DNA from: Chloroflexota bacterium
GTDB lineage: Bacteria; Chloroflexota; Dehalococcoidia; Dehalococcoidales; RBG-16-60-22
Assembly: GCA_022574315.1 (NCBI GenBank)
Contig: JACZSH010000003.1
Coordinates: 1 to 32,113, forward strand
Direction of reading: 5' to 3'
DNA length: 32,113 nucleotides
Shown here: positions 8,316 to 17,729 of the stretch, piece by piece
How positions within the stretch are numbered: the stretch's first letter is position 1
Layout: every line of letters begins with the position of its first letter
Made by a program: the position numbers and the translations under genes
The notes under the pieces: generated by a model
The model's input: the letters and a program-made list of their open reading frames with translations, nothing else
Database searches by the model: none
Told to the model about the DNA's origin: nothing

Positions 8316-9625
8316 GCAAAACATTAGTGGCTATTGTTGGCCGCCAGAATGTGGGCAAGTCCACCCTGCTTAATCGTGTGGCCGGAAAACGCCTGGCCAT
8401 TGTCGAAGATTTACCCGGGACTACCCGCGACCGCGTCTTTGCCGGTGTCTCCTGGCGTGGTTTTGAATTCACCCTGATTGATACCGGCGGCCTGGAGCCT
8501 GGGGCGCAGTCGGTCATGGCCATGGACGTCAAAGAACAGGTGGAGGCGGCTATTGACGAGGCCGACGTAATCATCTTCCTGGTGGACGTTAAAAGCGGGG
8601 TGATACCGTCTGACTTTGAGGTCAGTGACATGCTCCGCCGGGTGAGTAAACCGGTGATACTGGTGGCCAATAAAGCGGATAACCCCCGACTTGAGACCGC
8701 GGCGGTCGAGTTCTATGAACTGGGACTGGGAGAGCCGATGGTAGTCAGTGCCCATCACGGACTCGGTTTCCCTGAGCTGCTGGACAGGGTAGTTTCCCTG
8801 CTGCCCCCGGCGCCGCCCGCGGAGGCCGAATCGGGAATCCTGAAAATTGCCATCGCCGGTCGGCCCAACGTCGGCAAGTCGATGCTGCTCAATGCCCTGG
8901 TGGGAGAGAAGCGGGCAATCGTCCATGAAGTTCCGGGAACCACCCGCGATGCCGTGGATACCCTCTTCGAGTTTGACGGCCATGAGATGCTGCTTATCGA
9001 TACCGCCGGTATCAGGCGGCGGGGTCGACTGGGCAGAGGCATCGAGTTTTACAGCGTCATCCGCAGCCTGCGGGCGATTGACCGGGCGGACGTCGTCCTG
9101 CTGGTCATGGATGCCAGCGAACTGGTGACGGCCCAGGATATGCATGTCGCCGGCTATATCCAGCAGGCGGTCAAGGGAGTGGTCCTCGTTGTCAATAAGT
9201 GGGACCTGGTTACCGAAAAAAATCAGGACGAATGGAATACCGCCATCAGGGGGCAGTTTAAATTTATGGCCTACGCGCCGGTGCTCTATCTTTCCGCCAA
9301 ATTCGGGCAGGGCGTGGCGCAGATTTTACCCCAGGCGAGCCAGATATATCAGGAGCGCATGAAAAGACTGCCCACGGCTCAGGTCAATAATGTTATCCAG
9401 CAGGCGGTAGCCGGGCATAACCTGCCGCGAATCGGCCGCAAGCGACTTAAGATTCTCTATGTCACTCAGACGGAAGTCAGTCCGCCGACATTTGTTTTTT
9501 TCGTCAATGATGCTAAAATAATACACTTCTCTTATCAGCGCTACCTGGAGAACAAACTGCGGGAGGCGTTTGGTTTTGCCGGAACGCCGATTCGCTTGAC
9601 CTTTAAATCGAGAGGGGAATCATGA
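8312..9625 (+). CDS. der: Ribosome biogenesis GTPase Der (EngA)
   Basis: Two tandem G domains: GRQNVGKSTLLNRV...DTGG...NKAD and GRPNVGKSMLLNAL...DTAGIRRRG...NKWD; C-terminal KH-like domain. Confidence 0.95.
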   Translation: MSKTLVAIVGRQNVGKSTLLNRVAGKRLAIVEDLPGTTRDRVFAGVSWRGFEFTLIDTGGLEPGAQSVMAMDVKEQVEAAIDEADVIIFLVDVKSGVIPSDFEVSDMLRRVSKPVILVANKADNPRLETAAVEFYELGLGEPMVVSAHHGLGFPELLDRVVSLLPPAPPAEAESGILKIAIAGRPNVGKSMLLNALVGEKRAIVHEVPGTTRDAVDTLFEFDGHEMLLIDTAGIRRRGRLGRGIEFYSVIRSLRAIDRADVVLLVMDASELVTAQDMHVAGYIQQAVKGVVLVVNKWDLVTEKNQDEWNTAIRGQFKFMAYAPVLYLSAKFGQGVAQILPQASQIYQERMKRLPTAQVNNVIQQAVAGHNLPRIGRKRLKILYVTQTEVSPPTFVFFVNDAKIIHFSYQRYLENKLREAFGFAGTPIRLTFKSRGES

Positions 9626-10290
9626 TAATTGCCAAGTTCGCCGCCGTGATAATAGGCGGTTATATCCTGGGTTCTATCCCGTTCGGAGTGATTATCAGCC
9701 GCTGGAGTGCCCGCGTCGACGTCAGGGATTTCGGCAGCGGTAAAACCGGGGCCACCAACGTGCTGAGGGTTGCCGGTAAAAAAGCAGCCCTCACCGCGGT
9801 CCTGCTTGATTTTTTTAAGGGGACGCTGGCGGTGTTTCTGGCCGGTCTGCTCTTTCGCGGGGACTACCTGTCCTGGGGGCTGGCGAGTGGCGCCCAGGTG
9901 TTGGCCGGCATGGCGGCGGTAGGCGGGCACAAGTGGCCGGTGTTCCTCAGTTTTCGGGGGGGTCGGGGAGTGGCCACTTATTTCGGCGGTTTACTGGCTT
10001 TATATCCCCCGGCGGCCATGGTTGGCGGCGGGATATTATTTCTCAGCACCGGTTTGACCAGATATGTCTCACTGGGCTCTATCGCCGGGGCAATAGGTGC
10101 CCTGGCACTACTCCTGCCACTGACACTCTTTTACGGAACCCCCTTTGAATACCTGGTCTATGCCCTGAGCGGAGCGATTTTTATTATTGTCGTGCATCGT
10201 GACAATATCGCCCGACTACGGGCGGGTAAAGAACGTAAGATTGGGGAAAAGGTGGCATTGAAGGATTCTCTGTCGTCCCCTCACTCCTGA
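9622..10290 (+). CDS. plsY: Glycerol-3-phosphate acyltransferase PlsY
   Basis: GSIPFGVIISR, DVRDFGSGKTGATNVLRV, GHKWPVFLSFRGGRGVATYFG motifs. Confidence 0.93.
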   Translation: MIIAKFAAVIIGGYILGSIPFGVIISRWSARVDVRDFGSGKTGATNVLRVAGKKAALTAVLLDFFKGTLAVFLAGLLFRGDYLSWGLASGAQVLAGMAAVGGHKWPVFLSFRGGRGVATYFGGLLALYPPAAMVGGGILFLSTGLTRYVSLGSIAGAIGALALLLPLTLFYGTPFEYLVYALSGAIFIIVVHRDNIARLRAGKERKIGEKVALKDSLSSPHS

Positions 10291-10332
10291 AACTGGATGC
10301 AGGGGGCATTTTGCCGGGAAGAAGGGTAGGAT

Positions 10333-11379
10333 ATGCTTAAAATTGCCATTATTGGCACCACCAGCTGGGGAATAGCTCTGGCGGTGATTACTGCCCAGAA
10401 AGGAATGGAGGTCCGGCTGTGGGCACGGACCGAGCAGGAGGTGGCGGCGCTGAGAGAGAAGGGCCCCGACCCCGATCTCTCCCCGGAAATTGTTTTTCCT
10501 CCCCGGCTGCTCATCACCAGTAATATGAGCGAGGCTCTGGACGAAGCCAGGGCAGTAATTCTGGCGGTTCCCTCGCAGTCAATGCGGCAGAACGTGAAAC
10601 TGGTGGCGGCTTATCTTGGCAAATCGATGATGATTGCCAGCGCCGCCAAAGGCCTGGAGATTGGCACCGGCAAACGTATGTCGCAGATAATCGCCGAAGA
10701 GATAAACCCTCGTTTTCGGTCCAATATCTGCGTCCTCTCCGGGCCAAACCTGGCCCGTGAGGTGCTCAACGGCCAGCCGGCGGCCACGGTAGTGGCTGCC
10801 GAGAATATGACTATCGCCCGGAAAGTACAGCGGATATTGACCACGCCTAATCTCTGTGTCTTTACCAATACGGACGTGGTCGGTGTTGAACTGGGCGGCG
10901 CTCTGAAAAATATCATTGCTATCGGTGCCGGTATCACTGACGGGCTTGGCTACGGTGACAATGCCCGCGCCGCTTTTATCACCCGTGGGCTGACTGAAAT
11001 AACCGCCCTCGGAGTCGCTTTGGGGGCACACCCCCTCACCTTTTCCGGGCTGGCTGGCCTGGGGGATATCGTGGCCACCTGCACCAGTGTTTTGAGTCGC
11101 AACCACTACGTAGGCGTTGAGTTATCCAAAGGGCGGGCTCTCACCGAGATAGTCGGCTCGATGAACCAGGTCGCCGAAGGTGTCAGCACCACTCTGGTCG
11201 CCCGGAATTTAGCGCAGAACCTCGGACTGGAGATGCCCATTACCGAGAAGGTCTACGAGGTGCTCTACGAAAATGCCGACCCGCGCCAGGTGGCGGTGGC
11301 GATGATAGGGGCCAATGCCGGGCATGAATTAACCGGGCGCAAGTGGAAGTTGTTTTCTTTCTTCCAGCGGCGTAAATAA
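10333..11379 (+). CDS. gpsA: NAD(P)H-dependent glycerol-3-phosphate dehydrogenase
   Basis: N-terminal Rossmann fold (IIGTTSWGIALAV), SAAKGLEIGTGKRMSQI, LSGPNLAREV, ELGGALKNIIAIGAGITDGLGYGDNARAAFITRGL. Confidence 0.93.
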   Translation: MLKIAIIGTTSWGIALAVITAQKGMEVRLWARTEQEVAALREKGPDPDLSPEIVFPPRLLITSNMSEALDEARAVILAVPSQSMRQNVKLVAAYLGKSMMIASAAKGLEIGTGKRMSQIIAEEINPRFRSNICVLSGPNLAREVLNGQPAATVVAAENMTIARKVQRILTTPNLCVFTNTDVVGVELGGALKNIIAIGAGITDGLGYGDNARAAFITRGLTEITALGVALGAHPLTFSGLAGLGDIVATCTSVLSRNHYVGVELSKGRALTEIVGSMNQVAEGVSTTLVARNLAQNLGLEMPITEKVYEVLYENADPRQVAVAMIGANAGHELTGRKWKLFSFFQRRK

Positions 11380-11440
11380 TCCGCCACGGATTGACCTGTC
11401 TTCAGGGTTCTCTAAGTCAGGTTGCCGCCATTCAGGAATC

Positions 11441-12520
11441 TTATTTACCCTTCTTCTTTTTTACCGGCGCCAGCGTGCTGGCCAGTTCCTGGAACAGTTT
11501 GCGTTGCTCCTTGGTCAGCGATTCCGGAGTTGCTACGAAGAGTTTTACGATCTGGTCACCCCGCCCGTTTCGCGTCAGGTGAGCGATGCCCTGATTTTTC
11601 AAACGGAAAGTTCTGTCTGTCTGGCTGCCCGCCGGAATATTAAGTTTGACGGTATTCTGCAGGGTGGGCACTTCCACCTCGGTACCCAGGGCGGCCTGGG
11701 CGAAGTTAATCGGCAGTTCGTAGAGGATATCGTCACCGTGCCGGATAAAAAACTCGTGCTCCTGCACCGATAGGGTAACGTATAGGTCACCGCTAGAACC
11801 ACTCCTCGCCCCGGCGTTACCTTCGCCGCTCAGCCGTATTCGGGAACCGCTCTCCACCCCGGCGGGAATCCTGACCGCAATATGGCGTGGCTGCTTCTCC
11901 CTGCCCGTGCCCCGGCATTGTGCGCAGGTATCGGTGATTACCTTCCCTTCTCCCTGGCACTGGTCGCACAGGGTGGTATTGACGAATCTGCCAAAAAGGC
12001 TCTGCTGCACGCGCCGGACCTGCCCCGCGCCGTTGCATCGAGGACAGCGAGTGGGCTGAGTGCCCGGTTTGGCCCCGCTGCCGTGGCACCGGGAGCACAC
12101 TTCAGTCCGCTTTAGCTTTACCTCTTTCTCGCAACCGAAAGCCGCTTCCTCGAAGGTGATGGTGAACTCGTAATGCAGGTCAGCGCCCTGCTGGGGAGCA
12201 CGACGTCCGGCGTAATTTATACCGCCGAAGAAAGCGTCGAAAATGTCACCGAAACCGCCAAAGTCAAAACCCTCGAAATCCCGCGTGTAGGAACCGGCGG
12301 CACCGCTGTGTCCGTAACGGTCATAGGCGGCACGCTTGTTGGCGTCAGAAAGTACTTCGTAGGCTTCGTTTACTTCCTTGAATTTTTCCTCGGCCCCGTC
12401 ATTACGGTTTCGGTCGGGATGGTACTGGAAAGCAAGCTTGCGAAAGGCTTTCTTTAGCTCATCATCACTGGCATTCCGGGACACTCCCAGGACGTCGTAA
12501 TAGTCATGTTTGGTCACCAT
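11441..12520 (-). CDS. dnaJ: Chaperone DnaJ
   Basis: J domain with HPD (YHPDRN), G/F region, four CxxCxGxG-type zinc motifs. Confidence 0.95.
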   Translation of the reverse strand: MVTKHDYYDVLGVSRNASDDELKKAFRKLAFQYHPDRNRNDGAEEKFKEVNEAYEVLSDANKRAAYDRYGHSGAAGSYTRDFEGFDFGGFGDIFDAFFGGINYAGRRAPQQGADLHYEFTITFEEAAFGCEKEVKLKRTEVCSRCHGSGAKPGTQPTRCPRCNGAGQVRRVQQSLFGRFVNTTLCDQCQGEGKVITDTCAQCRGTGREKQPRHIAVRIPAGVESGSRIRLSGEGNAGARSGSSGDLYVTLSVQEHEFFIRHGDDILYELPINFAQAALGTEVEVPTLQNTVKLNIPAGSQTDRTFRLKNQGIAHLTRNGRGDQIVKLFVATPESLTKEQRKLFQELASTLAPVKKKKGK

Positions 12521-12610
12521 GAAAATATCCTTTTCAGCTCATCATCGCTGACATTCCGGGACACTCCCGGGACGTCGTAATAGTCATGTTTGGTCACCAT
12601 GAAAATATCC
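12456..12610 (-). repeat. 80-bp-period imperfect tandem duplication of the dnaJ 5' end
   Basis: agctcatcatcactggcattccgggacactcccaggacgtcgtaatagtcatgtttggtcaccatgaaaatatcc (12456-12530) recurs at 12536-12610 with about 3 substitutions. Confidence 0.95.
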
Positions 12611-12705
12611 CTTTTTCATAACCCATCCCCTGGGAAACGGCGCTACCCACCACCCTGATACGGAGACCGGTGGCACCGGAAACATTCCAGAAGGCAATAA
12701 TACCT

Positions 12706-12742
12706 CTAGTATGATACTAGCAAGACAGGTGTCTACTGTCAA
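12706..12742 (-). promoter_or_regulatory. dnaJ promoter with palindrome over the -10 element
   Basis: Reverse strand TTGACA (12737-12742), 17-bp spacer, TAGTAT (12714-12719). CTAGTATGATACTAG (12706-12720) is a perfect 7+1+7 palindrome covering the -10. Confidence 0.7.
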
Positions 12743-12812
12743 GGCACAAAAAGGTCCACCGTGGCCGTCCGGACGCCCCGAAAATATTGGCCAAAAAGGT
12801 GACAGAATGCTA

Positions 12813-12841
12813 TTGACGAAATAGAACATATGTGCTAATTT
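12813..12841 (+). promoter_or_regulatory. Candidate promoter for phage-like cassette
   Basis: TTGACG (12813-12818), 17-bp spacer, TAATTT (12836-12841), about 30 bp before the first cassette gene. Confidence 0.55.
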
Positions 12842-12869
12842 GGCATTGTCAGTTACTTTGAGGTGGGCC

Positions 12870-13196
12870 ATGGAGCCAGCGTGGTACGAATTGGACGAAT
12901 GTGATGCCGAGCTCCGGAGCGAGGAAAATCAGGACCCGAACCGGCTCGATTTGCCGCCGGAATTCTGCCAGTACCGGGACGAAGGCTGTGACCTTGCCCG
13001 TTCCTGTCTCAATTGCCCATTCCCGCACTGTGTTTATGAGTTGCCCGGTGGCCGGCAGCGCTGGTTAAAAAAGAGGCGTGATTCGGAAATAAACCGGCTC
13101 TTCGCCGGTGAAGGTAAAGAGGTTAATGAGCTGGCCAGGATGTACGGTATCAGCCAGAGGACAGTACAGCGGGCGTTAACCAACGCCGCTAAATAG
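12870..13196 (+). CDS. Cys-rich HTH protein, possible terminase small subunit-like/DNA-binding
   Basis: ATG 12870 with GAGGTGG upstream; FCQYRDEGCDLARSCLNCPFPHC cluster followed by C-terminal HTH VNELARMYGISQRTVQRALTNAAK. Confidence 0.7.
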   Translation: MEPAWYELDECDAELRSEENQDPNRLDLPPEFCQYRDEGCDLARSCLNCPFPHCVYELPGGRQRWLKKRRDSEINRLFAGEGKEVNELARMYGISQRTVQRALTNAAK

Positions 13197-13244
13197 CGCC
13201 AGAGAGCGGGATAAATATTTCGCCTAAAGGAGACTTGTCTGGAA

Positions 13245-14630
13245 ATGAATGATTCGATTTCGGCACAGCTGGCACGGCGTGACCTGACCAGAATCAAGGG
13301 CTACCGGGATTTTCTTGACTTTTATCATGGCCAGCAGTGGGCAGGCCGGGCAAGATGGGGGGAAAGGCATCTGGTTTTTAACTACGCCCGGGTCTTCATT
13401 GACAAGATTACCTCGTATCTCATGTCCGGGGTTAGTTTTGCGGTGGATGCCTCGACCGATTCTGACCAAGCCAGAGAAACGGCGCGGCGGGCAGAATCAG
13501 CCCTTCACCGCGTTTATGATGAAAACAACCTGGAACTGCTGGACCTGGAGACGGAAATCGATTGCGCCGTACTGGGTGACGCCTGTTACAAGATTATCTG
13601 GGATACCGCTGAGAAAAAGGTGAGGGTAACCGCGCCTGATGTCCAGGGTATCTATGCCTGGTGGTCGGGTGATGACACTTCCCGCATATGGCGGGTCGCT
13701 TCCCGGTACAGCCTCTCTGCCGAGGAGACCGAATTCCTTTACCGGGTGAAACCCAGGGGCAAGACAGCTGTCATCGTTGAGCTGTGGACGGCCAGCGACT
13801 TTGAACTCTATCTGGACAACGTCCTGGTAGAGAAAAAGCCCAATCCTTACGGTTTTATTCCCTTTATCATCTATCCCAACCTGCGCGAGCCGAAGAAATT
13901 CTGGGGAATATCCGATTTGCCCGCCATAATGGAATCACAGCGGGAGTTGAATCGGGCGATGAGCCAGCTTTCCCGTATCCTGGAGTTGTCCGGTAATCCC
14001 ATTGCCGTCCTGGAAAACGTGGAAGAATCCGAAGATATTGCTATCCGGCCGGGCGCCGTCTGGAATATCCCCGAGGACGCCAAAGCCTACCTGCTCGACC
14101 TGCTGCAGGGCGGCGGCATCAACCTTCATATCAGTTATATCGACTTGCTTTACCGCACTTTGCACGACATCTCGGAGTCACCCCGCTCCGCTTTCGGCGG
14201 CACGGAGAGAGACCTCTCCGGGGTGGCCCTCCAGATTGAGCTTTACCCCCTGTTGCAGAAGGTGAGGCGAAAGCGGATTATCCGTACCGCCGCTTACAAA
14301 CGGCGTAACGAGATGATTCTCCGCCTCCTGGAAAAATATCAGGGGGAAAATTTTGGGGACAACCGACTGCGTATCGTCTGGGCTCCGGTGCTGCCTCACG
14401 ATGTCACCAGTCAGGTCAATAACGAACAGACGCTGGTCCAGGCCGGTATCCATTCCCGGCGCCGGGCAATGGACGAGATTGGTGTCCAGGATCCCGAGGC
14501 TGAGTTTAAAAGATGGCTTGAGGAGAGAGAGACCATTCTCCGTATGAATAAGGAACTTAACGTCCGGTCCACCCGCAGCGAGGTGAGAGGGAGAGCTTCA
14601 TCGTCTCCGGTGGCCGGCGTTGAGGAATAA
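13245..14630 (+). CDS. Phage portal protein (SPP1 gp6-like)
   Basis: 461 aa; RIKGYRDFLDFYHGQQW, FIDKITSYLMSGVSF, PNPYGFIPFIIYPNLREPKKFWGISDLPAIMESQRELNRAMSQLSRILELSGNPI, central ISESPRSAFGG...SGVALQIELYPLLQKV: typical portal architecture. Confidence 0.88.
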   Translation: MNDSISAQLARRDLTRIKGYRDFLDFYHGQQWAGRARWGERHLVFNYARVFIDKITSYLMSGVSFAVDASTDSDQARETARRAESALHRVYDENNLELLDLETEIDCAVLGDACYKIIWDTAEKKVRVTAPDVQGIYAWWSGDDTSRIWRVASRYSLSAEETEFLYRVKPRGKTAVIVELWTASDFELYLDNVLVEKKPNPYGFIPFIIYPNLREPKKFWGISDLPAIMESQRELNRAMSQLSRILELSGNPIAVLENVEESEDIAIRPGAVWNIPEDAKAYLLDLLQGGGINLHISYIDLLYRTLHDISESPRSAFGGTERDLSGVALQIELYPLLQKVRRKRIIRTAAYKRRNEMILRLLEKYQGENFGDNRLRIVWAPVLPHDVTSQVNNEQTLVQAGIHSRRRAMDEIGVQDPEAEFKRWLEERETILRMNKELNVRSTRSEVRGRASSSPVAGVEE

Positions 14631-14647
14631 TCAGTGGAGGAACCTTT

Positions 14648-15136
14648 ATGGCGGATAACGAACAGGCATTGACCGATGAGTTGACGGCAGTCCGGGACAG
14701 GGTGGCTGAACTGGAACAGGAGCGGGAAATCCTCACCCGGGAGCTTGAGTCCGGGGCCCTCCGCATTACCGGGCTTGAGCAGACGGTGGCCGACCGGGAT
14801 GGTGAACTGGTCATACTCAAGGAAACGGTGGTGACGTCGGACCGGAAATTAACCGGGGTCAGCAGTTCCCTGGCTCAGGCGGTGGAGAGCTATCGGGAGC
14901 AGGTGGCGGTGGCTAACCCGGACGTGCCGGTCGAACTGATTGCCGGCGATACTATCGGCGCCGTCAACGAATCTCTGGAAAACGCCCGCACCCTGGTGGA
15001 TAAGGTGAAACAGGGCATTGAAGCCGAGGCATCCCGGGTGAAAGTGCCCGCCGGCGCTCCGCAACGCGCGCCGCTCGACCTGTCGGGGCTGTCTCCGCGG
15101 GAAAAAATACAATATGCGATTGGAGGTAACAGGTAA
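14648..15136 (+). CDS. Predicted capsid scaffold protein
   Basis: Coiled-coil ORF between portal and coat genes (ELEQEREILTRELESGALRITGLEQTVADRDGEL), with charged C-terminus. Confidence 0.65.
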   Translation: MADNEQALTDELTAVRDRVAELEQEREILTRELESGALRITGLEQTVADRDGELVILKETVVTSDRKLTGVSSSLAQAVESYREQVAVANPDVPVELIAGDTIGAVNESLENARTLVDKVKQGIEAEASRVKVPAGAPQRAPLDLSGLSPREKIQYAIGGNR

Positions 15137-16057
15137 ATGGCTTTAACACTGGCGGAAGCAAACAAACTGTCAAATGACATCCTGCTGCAGGGTGTGGTGG
15201 AGACCATCATCAAGGACTCTCCCATCCTGCAGCGGCTGCCCTTTATCGAGATTGTCGGTAACGGGCTGACCTATAACCAGGAAAAGACCCTGCCCAGCAT
15301 CGATTTCTACGATGTCGGTGATACCTGGGTCGAATCAACCCCTACTTTTGAGCAGAAAACGGCTAATCTGAAGATTATGGGCGGCGATGCGGATGTGGAT
15401 AACTTTCTGAAGTCCACCCGGAGCAACGTCCAGGACCTGGAAGCCGCCGTCGTCGAACTGAAGGCAAAGGCGGTCAAAGACAAGTTCGAAGAGGTCTTTA
15501 TCTACGGTGACGCCACGCCCAATCCCAAGGAGTTCGACGGCTTGAGAAAACTGATTGATACCACCTCGGCCGGTAACCAGGTAATCGCCATGGGGGCAAC
15601 CGGTGCCACGCTCACTCTGGTTAAGCTGGATGAGCTCATTGACGCCGTCAAGGGTGGTAAGCCCGATATGCTGCTCATGAGCCGGCGCACCCGCCGCAAG
15701 ATTAATGCCCTGGTCAGGGCCAGCGGCGGCATGGTGGACAGCGACCGGGACCAGTGGGGCAACTTTGTCCAGTTATGGGACGGTGTTCCCATCGGTGTTA
15801 ACGACTGGATACTGGATACCCACGCCCTCAGCGGCAGCCTGGAGACCGGGACTACCGGCGGCACCTGCTCCATAATCTATGCCATCCAGACCGGAGAGTG
15901 GGCGCTTTGTGGGTTGACCAGTCCCGGGCACCTGACGGTGGAGCCAATCGGCTCTATGGAAAGTAAAGATGCCACCCGCACCAGGGTCAAGTGGTACGTG
16001 TCCCTGGCGCTCTTCAGCGCGGTTAAGGCGGCCGCTTTAATCGGCGTTCAGGACTAA
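15137..16057 (+). CDS. Phage major capsid protein (HK97-like)
   Basis: 306 aa; AEANKLSNDILLQGVVETIIKDSPILQRLPF...KFEEVFIYGDATPNPKEFDGL...DMLLMSRRTRRKINALVRASGG...WDGVPIGVNDWI; position after portal and scaffold. Confidence 0.85.
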   Translation: MALTLAEANKLSNDILLQGVVETIIKDSPILQRLPFIEIVGNGLTYNQEKTLPSIDFYDVGDTWVESTPTFEQKTANLKIMGGDADVDNFLKSTRSNVQDLEAAVVELKAKAVKDKFEEVFIYGDATPNPKEFDGLRKLIDTTSAGNQVIAMGATGATLTLVKLDELIDAVKGGKPDMLLMSRRTRRKINALVRASGGMVDSDRDQWGNFVQLWDGVPIGVNDWILDTHALSGSLETGTTGGTCSIIYAIQTGEWALCGLTSPGHLTVEPIGSMESKDATRTRVKWYVSLALFSAVKAAALIGVQD

Positions 16058-16080
16058 AGAAATAAAGGAGGCAGAAAAAA

Positions 16081-16482
16081 ATGGCTTTTTCAGATCCGGG
16101 AAAAGGAAGAATTATCGAGCAGGGGGAAGGACTGGTCAGGGTTACCCTGGCCGAGGCCTGCAAAGCCGGTGACATTCTCGGTTACAGCTCCGGGTGGAAG
16201 CGGGCGCTGGCCACTACCGGCACGGCTGTTCAGGGTCGGCTGGTAGCCGGCGAGGCTGGCGCCAGTGGTGATGTCATCACCGCTTACCGCCGTGCCGTGA
16301 TCAGCGGTTACTCGGGAGGCACTGCCGGCAACGCCGTCTATGTCGCCGAGGGTACGGATAACGGCCAGGTTACGGAGACCCAGCCCACCACTACCGGCGA
16401 CTGCGATACGCTCATCGGCTATATGGCGTCGGCGACCGTGGCCGCTCTGGAGCCCGGCTCGAGGACTGACTCGACCGCTTAG
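16081..16482 (+). CDS. Capsid decoration/cement-like protein (DUF2190-like)
   Basis: Located right after the coat gene; beta-rich GEGLVRVTLAEACKAGDILGYSSGWKRA... Confidence 0.55.
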   Translation: MAFSDPGKGRIIEQGEGLVRVTLAEACKAGDILGYSSGWKRALATTGTAVQGRLVAGEAGASGDVITAYRRAVISGYSGGTAGNAVYVAEGTDNGQVTETQPTTTGDCDTLIGYMASATVAALEPGSRTDSTA

Positions 16483-16494
16483 TATTTCGAAAAA

Positions 16495-16521
16495 ACGGGG
16501 GAGGGGAACCCCCTCCCCCGT
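16495..16521 (+). other. Strong intercistronic RNA hairpin
   Basis: ACGGGGGAGGGG-aac-CCCCTCCCCCGT: perfect 12-bp stem, 3-nt loop, no U-tract. Confidence 0.85.
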
Positions 16522-16536
16522 ATCTGGAGGAAGAAA

Positions 16537-16878
16537 ATGACCGAGATTTACGTAACCCAGCCGGGAACGCACCGGACCGGCGTGACGGCGGTAGATTCCG
16601 CCGACCCGTCAGATACCAGCGGCGCGGTTGACACCAAAGGTTACCAAGAGTGCCGGTTTGACATAACTGTTTCCGGCACCGATTTTACCAGCCTTGAAGT
16701 CCAGGCCCTGTTCTGGAACTCGCGACAGGAAAAATGGATGGGCGGTGGTAAAAGGACGTTGACCTCGACCGGGCAACATGCCCTGGTGGTCGATTCAAGA
16801 GGGGCGATTATATTCCTGAAGGTAAACGCTTTCGTGGGGACGAGCTTCTCCCTGTCAGCGGATTATGCCTTGAGTTAG
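16537..16878 (+). CDS. Hypothetical phage structural protein
   Basis: 113 aa beta-rich ORF in the structural operon, GGAGG upstream. Confidence 0.6.
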   Translation: MTEIYVTQPGTHRTGVTAVDSADPSDTSGAVDTKGYQECRFDITVSGTDFTSLEVQALFWNSRQEKWMGGGKRTLTSTGQHALVVDSRGAIIFLKVNAFVGTSFSLSADYALS

Positions 16879-16889
16879 GAGGTAATACC

Positions 16890-17507
16890 ATGTTGAAACT
16901 GGCGGGAGAAGTGATTGAAGGACAGCTCGCCGACCATCTGGCTGAGCTTGACGCCCATACGCGTAATGCGGAAGAGTTTATTAAAGTAAATCAGTACGAG
17001 CTGGGCGGTTACCACAGTACTTTTTCAACGACTGCGGTGGCTGCGGATAGAATACACGCTATTCCTTTCCACGTTAACCGGAAAAGAACCTACCAGTATG
17101 CCGCCATTTATGTAACCGTGGCCGGTAGTGCCGGCAAGAAAGCCAGGTTGGGGATATACGCCGATGACGGTACGATTCTGCCGGGCGCGCTCATCGAGGA
17201 CTGGGGGGAAGTCGCTATCGACTCAACGGGGTTAAAAGCAATCGATATAACCGATAGACAGCTTGATAAAGGGCTTTACTGGGTGGTAATGCACACTGAA
17301 GATGCCTTTACCTTGCGCATTCGGACCGCCGCTTCCTTCAGCCCTCTGGGTATCCGGTCTACGGGTGGTGCCGCTTTGGGTGGCGTCGAAGGCGGGTATT
17401 TTAAGGATACTGCCTATGCGGTATTACCTGACCCGCTGACGGGCCTGGCGGCTTTAAGCTCGTTGCCGTTCATAAATATAGCCCTGATGGTAAAAAGTAA
17501 TGATTAG
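16890..17507 (+). CDS. Hypothetical virion surface/fibre-like protein
   Basis: 205 aa, predicted beta sandwich (ARLGIYADDGTILPGALIEDWGEVAI...LDKGLYWVVMHTEDAFTLRI), SD AGGAGG upstream. Confidence 0.55.
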   Translation: MLKLAGEVIEGQLADHLAELDAHTRNAEEFIKVNQYELGGYHSTFSTTAVAADRIHAIPFHVNRKRTYQYAAIYVTVAGSAGKKARLGIYADDGTILPGALIEDWGEVAIDSTGLKAIDITDRQLDKGLYWVVMHTEDAFTLRIRTAASFSPLGIRSTGGAALGGVEGGYFKDTAYAVLPDPLTGLAALSSLPFINIALMVKSND

Positions 17508-17518
17508 GAGGCTACCCT

Positions 17519-17713
17519 ATGCCAGTAATAAGATATGCCCAAATATTCAAAGACGGCCAGCTAATCGACAGCCAACCTTACGAGGTGTCTGACGAGGAAC
17601 TGGCGCTGGAGAATGCCGATCAGGTAATCAAACGACTTTCCGCAAAAGCGGATAACGAGATGACCACCCCTGAAATGGCACAGTTCTTGAAAGCGCTGGC
17701 GCGGGCAAGATAA
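17519..17713 (+). CDS. Small hypothetical protein
   Basis: 64 aa ORF with AGGAGG upstream in tight operon spacing. Confidence 0.5.
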   Translation: MPVIRYAQIFKDGQLIDSQPYEVSDEELALENADQVIKRLSAKADNEMTTPEMAQFLKALARAR

Positions 17714-17729
17714 AGACGAGGAGGTAACG

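Noticed and set aside
8411-9145. 244-aa minus-strand ORF inside der
   Set aside because: High-GC shadow ORF opposite an unambiguous GTPase; no family-like motifs.
12456-12610. dnaJ 5' duplication as prophage attL/attR
   Set aside because: Copies are directly adjacent in tandem and do not flank the cassette; no matching copy was seen near 21.7-22.3 kb and there is no integrase.
16495-16521. Hairpin as a standard rho-independent terminator
   Set aside because: No U-tract follows the stem and genes continue in the same direction; kept only as a hairpin.
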